This document shows, piece by piece, positions 1-7,676 of a DNA stretch of 10,108 bases. Numbering within the stretch: position 1 is the stretch's first letter; each line of letters starts with the position of its first letter. A model generated the notes under the pieces. It was not told the origin of the DNA, did no database searches, and saw nothing but the letters and a program-made list of their open reading frames with translations. The stretch comes from an uncultured Ruminococcus sp. (GTDB lineage: Bacteria > Bacillota > Clostridia > Oscillospirales > CAG-382): positions 1 through 10,108 of the forward strand of contig CACZRJ010000234.1 of NCBI GenBank assembly GCA_902783535.1. The letters are read 5' to 3'. The position numbers were made by a program, and so were the translations under genes.

Positions 1-362
1 ATAATGTTATCTGCCGGACAGAAAGCGAAGGAAGGCAGCTCATGCGGAAGTGCCCATTTTGCGTCCGCATGCTCGAGGCAGGTGATCTTTCCTGAAACGA
101 TCGAAGCATGGTACAGAAAGAGATGGATTTGAATATCCGGATATGTGTGTACCGTTTCGAAGAACAATGAACCGGGCTGTACGGTGATATCGAGCTCCTC
201 AAGACATTCTCTGATCAGTGCGCCTGCATGAGTTTCACCCTGCTCGACTTTTCCGCCTACGAATTCCCAAAGCAGACCCCGCGCTTTGTTTGCCGGTCTC
301 TGGCAAACCAAGATCCGCCCCTGCTCACATATCAGCGCTGCGACGACTTCCCTTTCCTGCAT
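1..362 (-). CDS. MutT-type Nudix hydrolase (3' end outside window)
   Basis: Likely a (deoxy)nucleoside triphosphate pyrophosphohydrolase that cleaves oxidised nucleotides such as 8-oxo-dGTP to the monophosphate, protecting DNA from mutagenic incorporation. The 120 visible residues contain a full Nudix box at residues 37-59: G37, E43, then RECLEELDI at 51-59. It follows the fingerprint G-x5-E-x7-REUxEExGU with Asp at the usual last Gly. The preceding WEFVGGK (32-38) is typical of the MutT branch, and a PAD motif near residue 116 is where MutT proteins normally end, so only a few residues are probably missing. The chosen ATG lies 2 nt past the pepF stop and about 10 nt from a GGAGG inside pepF; an in-frame ATG at 371 is too close to that site. 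It is the last visible gene of the minus-strand operon. The family is clear; the exact substrate is inferred. Confidence 0.88.
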   Translation of the reverse strand, partial: MQEREVVAALICEQGRILVCQRPANKARGLLWEFVGGKVEQGETHAGALIRECLEELDITVQPGSLFFETVHTYPDIQIHLFLYHASIVSGKITCLEHADAKWALPHELPSFAFCPADNI

Positions 363-364
363 GC

Positions 365-2164
365 TCAGCATTCCTCCAGAAGGTCCTTGAACTGGCTGAC
401 CGCATTTCTGAAGTCGTCAATGCCTGCAAGGATGACGTCCGGTTTCCTCATGTCGATTTCTGCAACGAGGAGGCTGTCAAGAGGCGACTTTGAATTTCCG
501 CAGGAGAGGAAATCCAGATATTTTTTGATATAAGGCTGCCCTTCCGACTCGATCTTTTTGACGATCGCAGATGCGGCGCAGATGCAGGTAGCATATTTAT
601 ACACGTAGAAGTTGTAGTAGAAATGCGGGACGCGCATCCATTCATACTGTATCTGGCGGTCGCAAACGACATCTTTTCCGAAATAGCGAAGGTTCAGCTG
701 ATAGTATTCATCAGACAGTATTTCTTTTGTCAGCGGTTCCCCGGTCTCCACAGTGTGGTGAATGAACTCCTCGAATTCGGCGAACATCGTCTGGCGGTAC
801 AGAGTACTCTTGTAAGTGCTCATCAGCTCGTCGAGGATGTTCATTTTGATGGACTTGTCTTTGCTCGTCTTCAGAAGATGATGCGAGAGAAGGAGTTCAT
901 TGACTGTGGAGGCCACTTCAGCAACGAAGATCGTATATTCGGAATTCTGTGAGTCGTTGTTTTTCCTGGAGAAATACGAATGCATCGAGTGGCCGGCTTC
1001 ATGCGCGAGAGTGGAAATATTGTCAAATGTGCCGCTGAAGTTCAGCAGAATGTAGGGCTTTGTCTCGTAGCAACCTGCGCTGTATGCCCCGCCGCGCTTG
1101 CCTTTCGTCGGATAAACGTCGACCCAGCCGTCTTTTCGCAGTCCTTTTTCAAGTACGCTGATGTAATCCGGTCCGTAAATCTTTAACGCGTCGAGTACGA
1201 TATCGACAGCCTCGTCATATTCATACTGTCTGCTCTGCGAAGCAATCAAAGGCGTGTAAACGTCATACAGATGAAGTTTTTCAACATTCAGCAGTTTTCT
1301 TTTCAGTTCGTAATACTCGAACAGCGGAGACATATGATCTCTAACGGTTTGCACCAGATTATGATAGATGGAGGACGGAACTTCGTCTTCGAAAACGGAC
1401 GCTTCAAGGCTGTTTTCGAAATGCCTGACTTCGGCGATCGTAGTCATTTCGCGAACGAACCCGTTTAGAAGGTTGGCAAACGTATTCCCGTATTGATCGT
1501 AAGTTTTGTAAAGGGAACGGAATGCGTTTCTGCGTACATTCCGGTTTTGGGACATGACGAGCGGAACATACGTTGAGTCATTCAGAGGAACGCGTTTGCC
1601 GTCATCATCCTTCACGAAGCCGAACTGCAAGTCGGCGTTTGCAAATATGCTGCGGATGGTTTCGTGAGACTGCAACGCATTGGAAAGATCCGCGAACAGT
1701 TTTTCCTCACTGTCCGAAAGCAGGTGTTTCCGGTAGCGTCTGTACCTGTCTATGACGCGTTTGAACGAGAGCAGTCCGGGCTGTTCCTTATACCAGGATA
1801 CGAGCTTTTTCTCGGGAATTCTGCAGACTGCAGGCACAACGAAGAAGGAAGCCGAGCCAAGATCATTGTAAAGCATACGGACTTTTGCGGCAAGCGATTG
1901 GAAGCCGTTGTCAGACAGGTCAACATCCGAATTCCTCTCGGCATACTCCGACAGTTTCCGCAGTTTCTGATATATCCGGTTGTACTCAGAAAGCACATTC
2001 AAAAGGCCGTCGGCGGATTTGGAAATGCGTTCGCCCGATAGAGCAAACGACCGAATTTCTTTATCGACATCTGCAAAGTCTGATTCGAATGCGTCCCTGC
2101 TTGAATAGATTTCAGAAAGGTTCCATTTATACTTCTGCGGAATCTGGTTGCGTGAATCGTACAT
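365..2164 (-). CDS. pepF: Oligoendopeptidase F (M3 family zinc metallopeptidase)
   Basis: A cytoplasmic zinc-dependent endopeptidase that cleaves short peptides, usually assigned to peptide recycling or degradation of processed signal and pheromone peptides. It is 599 residues, the normal length for PepF. The zinc-binding HEAGH motif is at residues 388-392, within LAHEAGHSMHSYFS, and the likely third ligand is Glu416 in FVAEVAST, as in thermolysin-like M3 enzymes. The N-terminal half is the helical PepF-type domain (for example NQIPQKYKWNLSEIY near the start, matching the usual W-L-IY opening), and the C-terminal half is the M3 catalytic domain. The ATG is preceded by GGAGG with a 9-nt spacer, lying in the 17-nt gap after mutS2. 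There is no signal peptide. Its position downstream of mutS2 suggests co-transcription, though no functional link to the repair genes is obvious. Confidence 0.95.
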   Translation of the reverse strand: MYDSRNQIPQKYKWNLSEIYSSRDAFESDFADVDKEIRSFALSGERISKSADGLLNVLSEYNRIYQKLRKLSEYAERNSDVDLSDNGFQSLAAKVRMLYNDLGSASFFVVPAVCRIPEKKLVSWYKEQPGLLSFKRVIDRYRRYRKHLLSDSEEKLFADLSNALQSHETIRSIFANADLQFGFVKDDDGKRVPLNDSTYVPLVMSQNRNVRRNAFRSLYKTYDQYGNTFANLLNGFVREMTTIAEVRHFENSLEASVFEDEVPSSIYHNLVQTVRDHMSPLFEYYELKRKLLNVEKLHLYDVYTPLIASQSRQYEYDEAVDIVLDALKIYGPDYISVLEKGLRKDGWVDVYPTKGKRGGAYSAGCYETKPYILLNFSGTFDNISTLAHEAGHSMHSYFSRKNNDSQNSEYTIFVAEVASTVNELLLSHHLLKTSKDKSIKMNILDELMSTYKSTLYRQTMFAEFEEFIHHTVETGEPLTKEILSDEYYQLNLRYFGKDVVCDRQIQYEWMRVPHFYYNFYVYKYATCICAASAIVKKIESEGQPYIKKYLDFLSCGNSKSPLDSLLVAEIDMRKPDVILAGIDDFRNAVSQFKDLLEEC

Positions 2165-2181
2165 TATTTATGTCCTCCGTA

Positions 2182-4551
2182 TTATTTCATTTCAAGAATG
2201 GTTACGCCGGTTTCCCCTTCGCCGTATTTTCCTACGCGGAACGAAGCGATTCGCTTGTCTTTTCTGAAGTACTGCCATAAGGCGTTTCTAAGCGCGCCGG
2301 TCCCTTTTCCGTGAATCACTGTGACCGTCGTGAATCCTGCCAGTTTGACTTCCTCAAGCCACCTGTCGATGGCAAACCAGGCGTCGTCGCCCGTGAATCC
2401 GCGCACGTCGATCTCGTTTTTGTATCCTCCTGCGGGTGCCGCTTCGTAGGAAGTCGTTCCTTTTCGCCTGACAGGGGCTTTTTTGATCGGTTCGTCCGTC
2501 AGCCGGATATTTGAAAGCGTCGTTTTTGTTTCGGTCCTTCCGACAATGCATACAACGGATTCTCCGCTGACTGATTTTACGGTCGCGTCACATCCGATAT
2601 CGGCGAGGATCACGCGTTCCCCGGGTTTCGGAAGGCGCGGAAGTACATAGGGTGCGTCATCCGGCTCAGGCTGCTTGGAAGCAAGCCATTCTCGAGACTC
2701 GTTCAGCGCTTCTCTTACGGACTTTCTGGCTTCTTCGATCCGCTCTGCGTCCCTTTTCTTTGCCTCTGAACGTTTGATATCATCCAACTCCGCGAAAACG
2801 CGCCTGCTCGTCTGTTTGGCGGCCTCAAGGATTCTTTCGGCCTGCTGACGCGCGCGGTCCAGTTCAGCTTCAGCTTTTTCGATCAACTGCCGGCTTTTCT
2901 CCTCGGCTTCTTGCTCTTTGATGGATGCTTTTTTCTTCGCCTCTTCAGCGGCAATCATATCTTTTTCCATCGTCTGTCCCGTCATTTCAAGCTTCGAAAT
3001 GACCTCTTCAAACCGGATATTGTCATCAGCGAGAAGATCCTTTGCGTGTGCGATGATGTCTTCTCCAAGGCCGAGTCGGGACGAGATGGCGAATGCGTTT
3101 GACTTGCCGGGTATTCCGACGATCAAATGATATGTCGGAGAAAGTGTTTCCACGTCAAATTCGCAGGAAGCGTTCAAAATACCGTCGGTGTCCAGCGCAT
3201 ACAGCTTCAGTTCGGAATAATGCGTTGTGGCGGCTGTCAGAGCACCACCTGAACGAACTTTTTCCAGGATCGCGATCGCGAGCGCAGCTCCTTCGGTCGG
3301 ATCGGTACCTGCGCCAAGTTCATCAAACAGCACAAGAGATTTGCTGTCGAATGCATGCAGGATGCCGACGATGTTCGTCATGTGCGCGGAGAATGTCGAC
3401 AATGACTGTTCGATGCTCTGCTCGTCTCCGATGTCCGGTAGAACGGAACTGACATAAGGAAGAGCAGTTCCTTCCGCACAGGGAGGAAACACGCCGGACT
3501 GCGCCAGCATGCACGTCAGGCCGATCGTCTTCAGCGTAACTGTTTTCCCGCCCGTGTTCGGACCGGTGATGATCAGAGTCTTGTCGCGGCCTCCGAATTC
3601 GAGGGAGATCGGAACGACCTTCTGCGGATCGATCAGCGGATGCCGCGCTTTCTTCAGAGCGATCGAGTCCGAACCCATGGAAGGCCTGAATCCGCGCATC
3701 GAAGAAGAATAGGAAGCTTTGGAAAAGATCACGTCCAAAGTAAGAATCGTGTTGTAATCAAGAATGAGGAGCGAGCCGTAGGCAGCAACCTGCGACGAAA
3801 GGTTCTGAAGGATCCTGTCAATCTCTTCTTTCTCCTGACCGGCCAGATCCCTCAGCCTGTTGTTTGCTTCCACGACGGATATCGGCTCGATGAACAGCGT
3901 CGCGCCGGAAGCAGATGAATCATGGACGATTCCTTTGATCTCGTTTTTGTTCGCTGCCTTGACCGGTACGACAAAACGTCCGGATCTCTGCGTGACGATG
4001 GGCTCCTGCAGATATTTGGACAAAGGACCGCTGATGATGCGGTTCAAAGAGATCCGCACATCTTCTTCGGATTTTGAGATCGCTCTGCGGATCCGCAGCA
4101 ATTCCTGCGACGCGTCGTCGGCGATCTGGTCTTCCGCAAGAATGATCCTGTCGATTTCATGTGCGAAAGAAAGGTCCGATGACAGTGATGCGAAATAGTC
4201 ATACAGAGCGCCGAGATCTTTTTCCGGAATGTATTTTTTCAGCGAAGCGGCCGTCTTCAAAGCGGACGCAACAGACATCAGTTCCTTTGGAAAGAGAATC
4301 GCATCCTTGTAGCTCCGTTCAACGATGGACGGGATGTCTGAGGAGACATACAGAGGAGGAGATCCTTTGAAAGTGAGCGCATGAAGCGCTTCTTCAGTTT
4401 CGTCAAGCATTCTCTGCACGACGGCCGGGTCATCGGAAGGCTGCATTGCAAGGATCGATGCCTTTCCGCCTTCAGAATGCGCGAAGGCTGAGATGTTCGA
4501 AAGGACTTTATCAAATTCCAGTGCATGGGCAGCGCGTTCAAAATATTTCAT
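2182..4551 (-). CDS. mutS2: MutS2 family ATPase/endonuclease with Smr domain
   Basis: MutS2 is a MutS homologue without the mismatch-recognition domain. In different bacteria it has been linked to suppression of homologous recombination and to rescue and splitting of collided ribosomes. The 789-residue product has the full architecture: an N-terminal core/clamp region (about 1-300), an ATPase domain with Walker A GPNTGGKT at 330-337 and Walker B LVLFDELGAGTDPTEG at about 406-421, a long charged coiled coil rich in Glu, Lys and Ala (about 515-625), a KOW-like segment (about 640-690), and a C-terminal Smr domain. The Smr domain shows IDVRG at 714-718, a conservative form of the usual LDLRG, and VIHGKGTGALR at 745-755. 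The ATG lies 3 nt past the recO stop with only a weak GGAA upstream, so translation is probably coupled to recO. Length and motifs indicate a functional gene. Confidence 0.96.
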   Translation of the reverse strand: MKYFERAAHALEFDKVLSNISAFAHSEGGKASILAMQPSDDPAVVQRMLDETEEALHALTFKGSPPLYVSSDIPSIVERSYKDAILFPKELMSVASALKTAASLKKYIPEKDLGALYDYFASLSSDLSFAHEIDRIILAEDQIADDASQELLRIRRAISKSEEDVRISLNRIISGPLSKYLQEPIVTQRSGRFVVPVKAANKNEIKGIVHDSSASGATLFIEPISVVEANNRLRDLAGQEKEEIDRILQNLSSQVAAYGSLLILDYNTILTLDVIFSKASYSSSMRGFRPSMGSDSIALKKARHPLIDPQKVVPISLEFGGRDKTLIITGPNTGGKTVTLKTIGLTCMLAQSGVFPPCAEGTALPYVSSVLPDIGDEQSIEQSLSTFSAHMTNIVGILHAFDSKSLVLFDELGAGTDPTEGAALAIAILEKVRSGGALTAATTHYSELKLYALDTDGILNASCEFDVETLSPTYHLIVGIPGKSNAFAISSRLGLGEDIIAHAKDLLADDNIRFEEVISKLEMTGQTMEKDMIAAEEAKKKASIKEQEAEEKSRQLIEKAEAELDRARQQAERILEAAKQTSRRVFAELDDIKRSEAKKRDAERIEEARKSVREALNESREWLASKQPEPDDAPYVLPRLPKPGERVILADIGCDATVKSVSGESVVCIVGRTETKTTLSNIRLTDEPIKKAPVRRKGTTSYEAAPAGGYKNEIDVRGFTGDDAWFAIDRWLEEVKLAGFTTVTVIHGKGTGALRNALWQYFRKDKRIASFRVGKYGEGETGVTILEMK

Positions 4552-4554
4552 AAA

Positions 4555-5322
4555 TCAAGATTCCATTTTCAATATGTCATGTAGATATATGAGCGTCGTC
4601 ATTTTTCTGTCGACTCTCAGGGAAATGTATTTTTCGGTCACTTCGTTCAGCTCATCCAGATAAGGCTGTTTCAGACGGAACAGGAACAGTTTATTGACAG
4701 GATTGGTCAGAATGTGGCGGAGCGACGAAAAAACGGGTTCGGATATTTGTACGGCGTTCGGCGACCGTTCTTCTTTCGGAACGCATTTGCCGCAAAAAAT
4801 GTAACCGTCTTCCAGATCAAAAAACTTCGGAGAGATCTCTGCAGCAGGCTTTCCGCAGATCGGACAGGCCGAGAAATCCGGAGCAAATCCGATCAGGGCG
4901 GCAAGATGGAATTCGAATGCGGCTTTGATGACCAGGGGCTCTGAAATGTTCTTTTCAGCGGCATAAAGCGCATTCAGTAGCAGACGCATGATATCGGTGC
5001 CTTCGTCCCCTCCGACGTTGACGAAGGAAGCGAGGTCGCATAGATAGCATGCCAGAGCGTATGCGATGACGTCGGACCTGAGTTCGTAGAAATTGTGCAG
5101 AAGCGTAGACTCCTGCATCGTATAAAAGCCGTTCTTTTCGTTTACGACGAACTCGGAATATGCAAACAGCTGAGACGATCTGGAGTTGCTGGACGATATC
5201 TTTCTGACGCCTCTCGCACGAATAAACAGAACGCCGGAAGATTCCGTAAGAATCTGAAGATCCTTATCCATCTCGCCTTTTTCATTCTCTCGTACGACGA
5301 TCCCTTTGAATTTGACCGACAT
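4555..5322 (-). CDS. recO: DNA repair protein RecO
   Basis: RecO is the RecFOR-pathway mediator that binds single-stranded DNA and SSB and helps load RecA at gaps. The 255-residue protein begins with the RecO OB-fold signature (FKGIVVRENEKGEMDKDL, comparable to the usual GIVLrtrdygEsDkll), followed by a helical domain. It carries a four-cysteine zinc finger at C153, C156, C177 and C180 (CPICGK and FCGKC), as found in Gram-positive RecO. The length is normal. The ATG is 2 nt after the era stop, with GGAG 7 nt upstream inside era, and the next gene mutS2 follows after 3 nt. The era-recO order is a widespread arrangement in Firmicutes and supports the assignment. RecO sequences diverge strongly, so the zinc finger, the N-terminal motif and the context carry the call. 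Confidence 0.93.
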   Translation of the reverse strand: MSVKFKGIVVRENEKGEMDKDLQILTESSGVLFIRARGVRKISSSNSRSSQLFAYSEFVVNEKNGFYTMQESTLLHNFYELRSDVIAYALACYLCDLASFVNVGGDEGTDIMRLLLNALYAAEKNISEPLVIKAAFEFHLAALIGFAPDFSACPICGKPAAEISPKFFDLEDGYIFCGKCVPKEERSPNAVQISEPVFSSLRHILTNPVNKLFLFRLKQPYLDELNEVTEKYISLRVDRKMTTLIYLHDILKMES

Positions 5323-5324
5323 AT

Positions 5325-6176
5325 TCAGTCTCCGTTTTTAAAGCCGAACCTGTTGAGCATGGTCTGGCTGTCTCTCCAGTTGTCCTTGACTTTCACCCAC
5401 AAATCGAGGAATATGCGTGCGTCGAATAATTTTTCGGCTTCCTCTCTCGCATAGGTCCCGATTTTCTTGTGTGATTCCCGTTCGCAGTACAGGTTTGCCC
5501 TCACGACAATGACGCCTTTGCTTTCCTTGAAGTCCTCGATGCTGACTGCGATTCCGTGCGGAACCTCGTCATTCAGAAGCCTCAGCGCTTTTTCACGGAT
5601 GATCTCCGCGAAGATCTGACGCTCCGGCTGATCGGTATATTCATCGTCCGGGAAAAAGTGAACGCTTTCGACAAGAAACTGGTCCAGTTCTGCAAAAATA
5701 GCGTCGATTCCGATTGCTTTTTCAGCAGACACGGGAATCAGCGCATTGAACCGGTATTGTCCGGACAGTTCATCAATCTGCTGCGCAAGTTTCGCCTTAT
5801 TGACGAGGTCCACTTTATTGATGACCAAAAGCAGCGGGACACCGGAATCGGAATATCTCTGAAGAGATGCGCGTTCCGTGGAATTCAATTCCGTGCATGC
5901 TTCAATCATGAACAGGATCACATCGGAATCCTGAGTTGCCGTTCCGACCTGCTTCATCATATATTCGCCAAGCAGAGTTCTCGGTTTATGCAGACCGGGA
6001 GTGTCGATAAAGACGTACTGATCCTCGCCTTTCGTCAAAATTCCGGTGATCCTTGTTCTTGTTGTCTGCGGCTTCTTGGAAACGATTGCGACTTTTTCTC
6101 CGAGCAGGGTGTTCAGAAGCGTTGACTTCCCTACATTCGGCTTTCCGGTGATGGTGATAAATGATGTGCGTGTCAT
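5325..6176 (-). CDS. era: GTPase Era with KH domain lacking its GxxG loop
   Basis: Era is an essential GTPase that binds the 3' end of 16S rRNA during 30S subunit assembly. The 283-residue protein has all G motifs: G1 GKPNVGKS at 11-18 (usually GRPNVGKS), the G2 region PQTTRTRI at 36-43, G3 DTPG at 58-61, G4 NKVD at 120-123 and G5 SAEK at 150-153. The KH domain starts normally (IIREKALRLL, VPHGIAV) and ends normally (LDLWVKVKDNWRD, about 257-269). In the middle, ERESHK (232-237) runs directly into KIGTYARE (238-245), where other Era proteins have about 12 further residues of the type GIVIGKxGxxLK. The reading frame is intact. The ATG at 6176 was chosen because Era homology begins there and AAGGAG and GGAG precede it; the frame is open 56 codons further upstream, overlapping ybeY, but that part lacks homology. 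It sits between ybeY (44-nt gap) and recO. Confidence 0.96.
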   Translation of the reverse strand: MTRTSFITITGKPNVGKSTLLNTLLGEKVAIVSKKPQTTRTRITGILTKGEDQYVFIDTPGLHKPRTLLGEYMMKQVGTATQDSDVILFMIEACTELNSTERASLQRYSDSGVPLLLVINKVDLVNKAKLAQQIDELSGQYRFNALIPVSAEKAIGIDAIFAELDQFLVESVHFFPDDEYTDQPERQIFAEIIREKALRLLNDEVPHGIAVSIEDFKESKGVIVVRANLYCERESHKKIGTYAREEAEKLFDARIFLDLWVKVKDNWRDSQTMLNRFGFKNGD

Positions 6177-6181
6177 GGTGT

Positions 6182-6192
6182 CTCCGCTCCTT
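6182..6192 (-). promoter_or_regulatory. Ribosome binding site fixing the era start
   Basis: Minus-strand AAGGAG (6192-6187) followed by GGAG (6185-6182) lies 10 and 5 nt before the era ATG at 6176. It supports this start over the longer open frame that reaches back into ybeY. Confidence 0.75.
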
Positions 6193-6220
6193 GTAAAGAA
6201 GTGTTCAGCGTTTCGTCTGA

Positions 6221-6670
6221 TCAGCGTGTGATTCCAAGGTTGTCGAGGATCTCTTTTTGCTTGTTCTCCATCACGACCCGTTCCTTGTCGGTCTCGTGAT
6301 CGTAGCCGAGCAAATGGAGTGCGGCATGGGCGCAAAGGAAGCAAAGCTCTCTTTTCAGAGAATGACCGTATTCCTCAGCCTGTCTTCTTGCCGTCTCAAC
6401 TGAGATCACGATCGATCCGAGCGAAACGTAAATGTCCGGGTAGTCGAAGTCCATCATGGGAAAGGAGAGGACGTCTGTCGGCCTGTCGATCCCGCGAAAG
6501 CGGCTGTTGATCGATCTGATCTCCTCATCCCCGCAGAGAATCAGGTCCAGCTCAAACCGATGATTGGGATATTGTTCATTTACGCATGTGCGGATGACCC
6601 GCTTCATCAGCGGCAGGTAAGTGACAGGAACAGGAAATTCAGGACGCAGATCGGCATCGATGCGAATCAA
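6221..6670 (-). CDS. ybeY: Endoribonuclease YbeY (rRNA maturation factor)
   Basis: YbeY is a zinc-dependent single-strand endoribonuclease that acts in 16S rRNA 3'-end maturation and 70S quality control. The 149-residue protein is full length. It contains RPTDVLSFP at 63-71 and the metal-binding motif HAALHLLGYDH at 115-125, giving the three histidine ligands H115, H119 and H125. The usual second residue of this motif is Gly and here it is Ala, and the segment LGSIVIS has Ser where Asp is common; neither touches a metal ligand. The start codon is TTG, overlapping the phoH stop as TTGA, with GAGGGG 7 nt upstream, so translation is likely coupled to phoH. The adjacency of phoH, ybeY and era is a classic conserved arrangement and matches their joint role in 30S biogenesis. 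Confidence 0.95.
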   Translation of the reverse strand: MIRIDADLRPEFPVPVTYLPLMKRVIRTCVNEQYPNHRFELDLILCGDEEIRSINSRFRGIDRPTDVLSFPMMDFDYPDIYVSLGSIVISVETARRQAEEYGHSLKRELCFLCAHAALHLLGYDHETDKERVVMENKQKEILDNLGITR

Positions 6671-7641
6671 TTGATATCCCCTCTTTCGTTATGCTCATTT
6701 TTTTCATAAGCCTGAATGATCTTTTGGACGAGCGGATGTCTGACGACATCTTGACGCCCGAATTTAAAGATCTCTATGCCTTTGATTCCTCTCAGGATGG
6801 AGACCGCCTCCACAAGGCCGCTTGTGCAGCTTCTCGGCAGGTCGATCTGCGTGATGTCGCCTGTTACGACCGCCTTGCTGTTGTTCCCCAGCCTTGTCAG
6901 AAACATTTTCATCTGTTCCGGCGTTGTATTCTGAGCTTCGTCAAGTATGATATATGCGTCGTCAAGCGTTCTGCCGCGCATATATGCAAGCGGGCAGATC
7001 TCAAGCACTCCTTTTTCCACGGAACGAACGGAGCCGTCCGCTCCGAGCATTTCATTCAATGCGTCATACAGCGGGCGAAGGTAGGGATCGATCTTACTCT
7101 GCAGATCGCCAGGAAGAAATCCGAGTTTTTCTCCTGCCTCAACAGCCGGACGCGTCAGCACGATGCGCGAGACCTGTTTCTGCTTCAATGCAGTCACAGC
7201 CATTGCAACGGCCAAAAATGTCTTTCCGGTTCCGGCAGGCCCGATCCCGAACACTATGGTGTTGTTTTTGATGGCGTCGACATAGTTCTTCTGCCCCAAT
7301 GTTTTCGCTTTGATTGGTTTTCCTTTCGCCGTCAGACACAGGCAGTCCGAGTAGACATTCGACAGCTCCTCCGTTCGGCCTTCCCGAACCATGGATATCA
7401 CGTAGCCGATGCTGTTTGCGTCGATGATCCCGTTCAGTTCGGAGATCTTTTTCAGCTGCAGGACGCATTGGGTCGCCTGTTCAACAGCGGTATCAGAGTC
7501 CCCGGTAATCTTCAGACTCCCGTCTCTGCAGGTGATTGTGACGTCGAAATATTCTTCTATGGTACTGAGATTTGTGTCCAGGGTTCCGTATAACTGTGAG
7601 AGAAAATCAATGGATAATTCGGATAAAGTTCTTTCAGACAT
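6667..7641 (-). CDS. phoH: PhoH-like ATPase (YbeZ type)
   Basis: A cytoplasmic P-loop ATPase of the PhoH/YbeZ family, an associate of YbeY thought to act in RNA metabolism and ribosome maturation; helicase-like activity has been proposed. Numbered from the in-frame ATG at 7647, it shows an N-terminal KH-like region (about 35-65), Walker A GPAGTGKT at 136-143, LTRPAVEAGEKLGFLPGDL at 164-182, Walker B AYIILDEAQNTTPEQM at 231-246, TGDITQIDLP at 262-271 and the family C-terminal motif DVVRHPLVQKII at 300-311. I prefer the second ATG at 7641 (324 residues) because GAGGA lies 6 nt before it, whereas that same site abuts the ATG at 7647. It is the first gene of the minus-strand operon and overlaps ybeY by 4 bases. 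The family call is very secure; the biochemical role is less settled. Confidence 0.95.
   Translation of the reverse strand: MSERTLSELSIDFLSQLYGTLDTNLSTIEEYFDVTITCRDGSLKITGDSDTAVEQATQCVLQLKKISELNGIIDANSIGYVISMVREGRTEELSNVYSDCLCLTAKGKPIKAKTLGQKNYVDAIKNNTIVFGIGPAGTGKTFLAVAMAVTALKQKQVSRIVLTRPAVEAGEKLGFLPGDLQSKIDPYLRPLYDALNEMLGADGSVRSVEKGVLEICPLAYMRGRTLDDAYIILDEAQNTTPEQMKMFLTRLGNNSKAVVTGDITQIDLPRSCTSGLVEAVSILRGIKGIEIFKFGRQDVVRHPLVQKIIQAYEKNEHNERGDIN
6678..6683 (-). promoter_or_regulatory. Ribosome binding site of ybeY, supporting a TTG start
   Basis: GAGGGG on the minus strand inside the end of phoH, 7 nt before the TTG at 6670. The YbeY homology starts at this codon and no ATG fits, so the site supports a TTG start overlapping the phoH TGA stop. 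Confidence 0.7.
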
Positions 7642-7647
7642 ACGCAT

Positions 7648-7652
7648 TCCTC
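7648..7652 (-). promoter_or_regulatory. Ribosome binding site of phoH
   Basis: GAGGA on the minus strand, 6 nt before the ATG at 7641 and directly touching the alternative ATG at 7647. The spacing decides for the downstream start. Confidence 0.65.
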
Positions 7653-7676
7653 GTAAGCGTTTTGTATTTCACCATT

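Noticed and set aside
2182..2400. IDVRG instead of LDLRG in the MutS2 Smr domain as a possible loss of nuclease function
   Set aside because: The Asp and Arg-Gly are kept and the changes are conservative; HGKGTGALR is intact, so there is no basis to call it inactive.
5556..6125. 189-codon open frame on the plus strand, antisense to era
   Set aside because: It is fully inside era on the opposite strand with no family-like sequence; it also does not explain the missing KH segment.
6177..6344. In-frame 56-codon N-terminal extension of era
   Set aside because: It overlaps the 3' part of ybeY, is Arg/Pro-rich with no Era similarity, and the ribosome binding site sits just before the ATG at 6176.
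6691..7593. 300-codon open frame on the plus strand, antisense to phoH
   Set aside because: It lies fully opposite a gene with clear PhoH motifs, its translation has no recognisable domain and is rich in Cys, Arg and His, and it has no convincing ribosome binding site. It is a by-product of phoH codon use.
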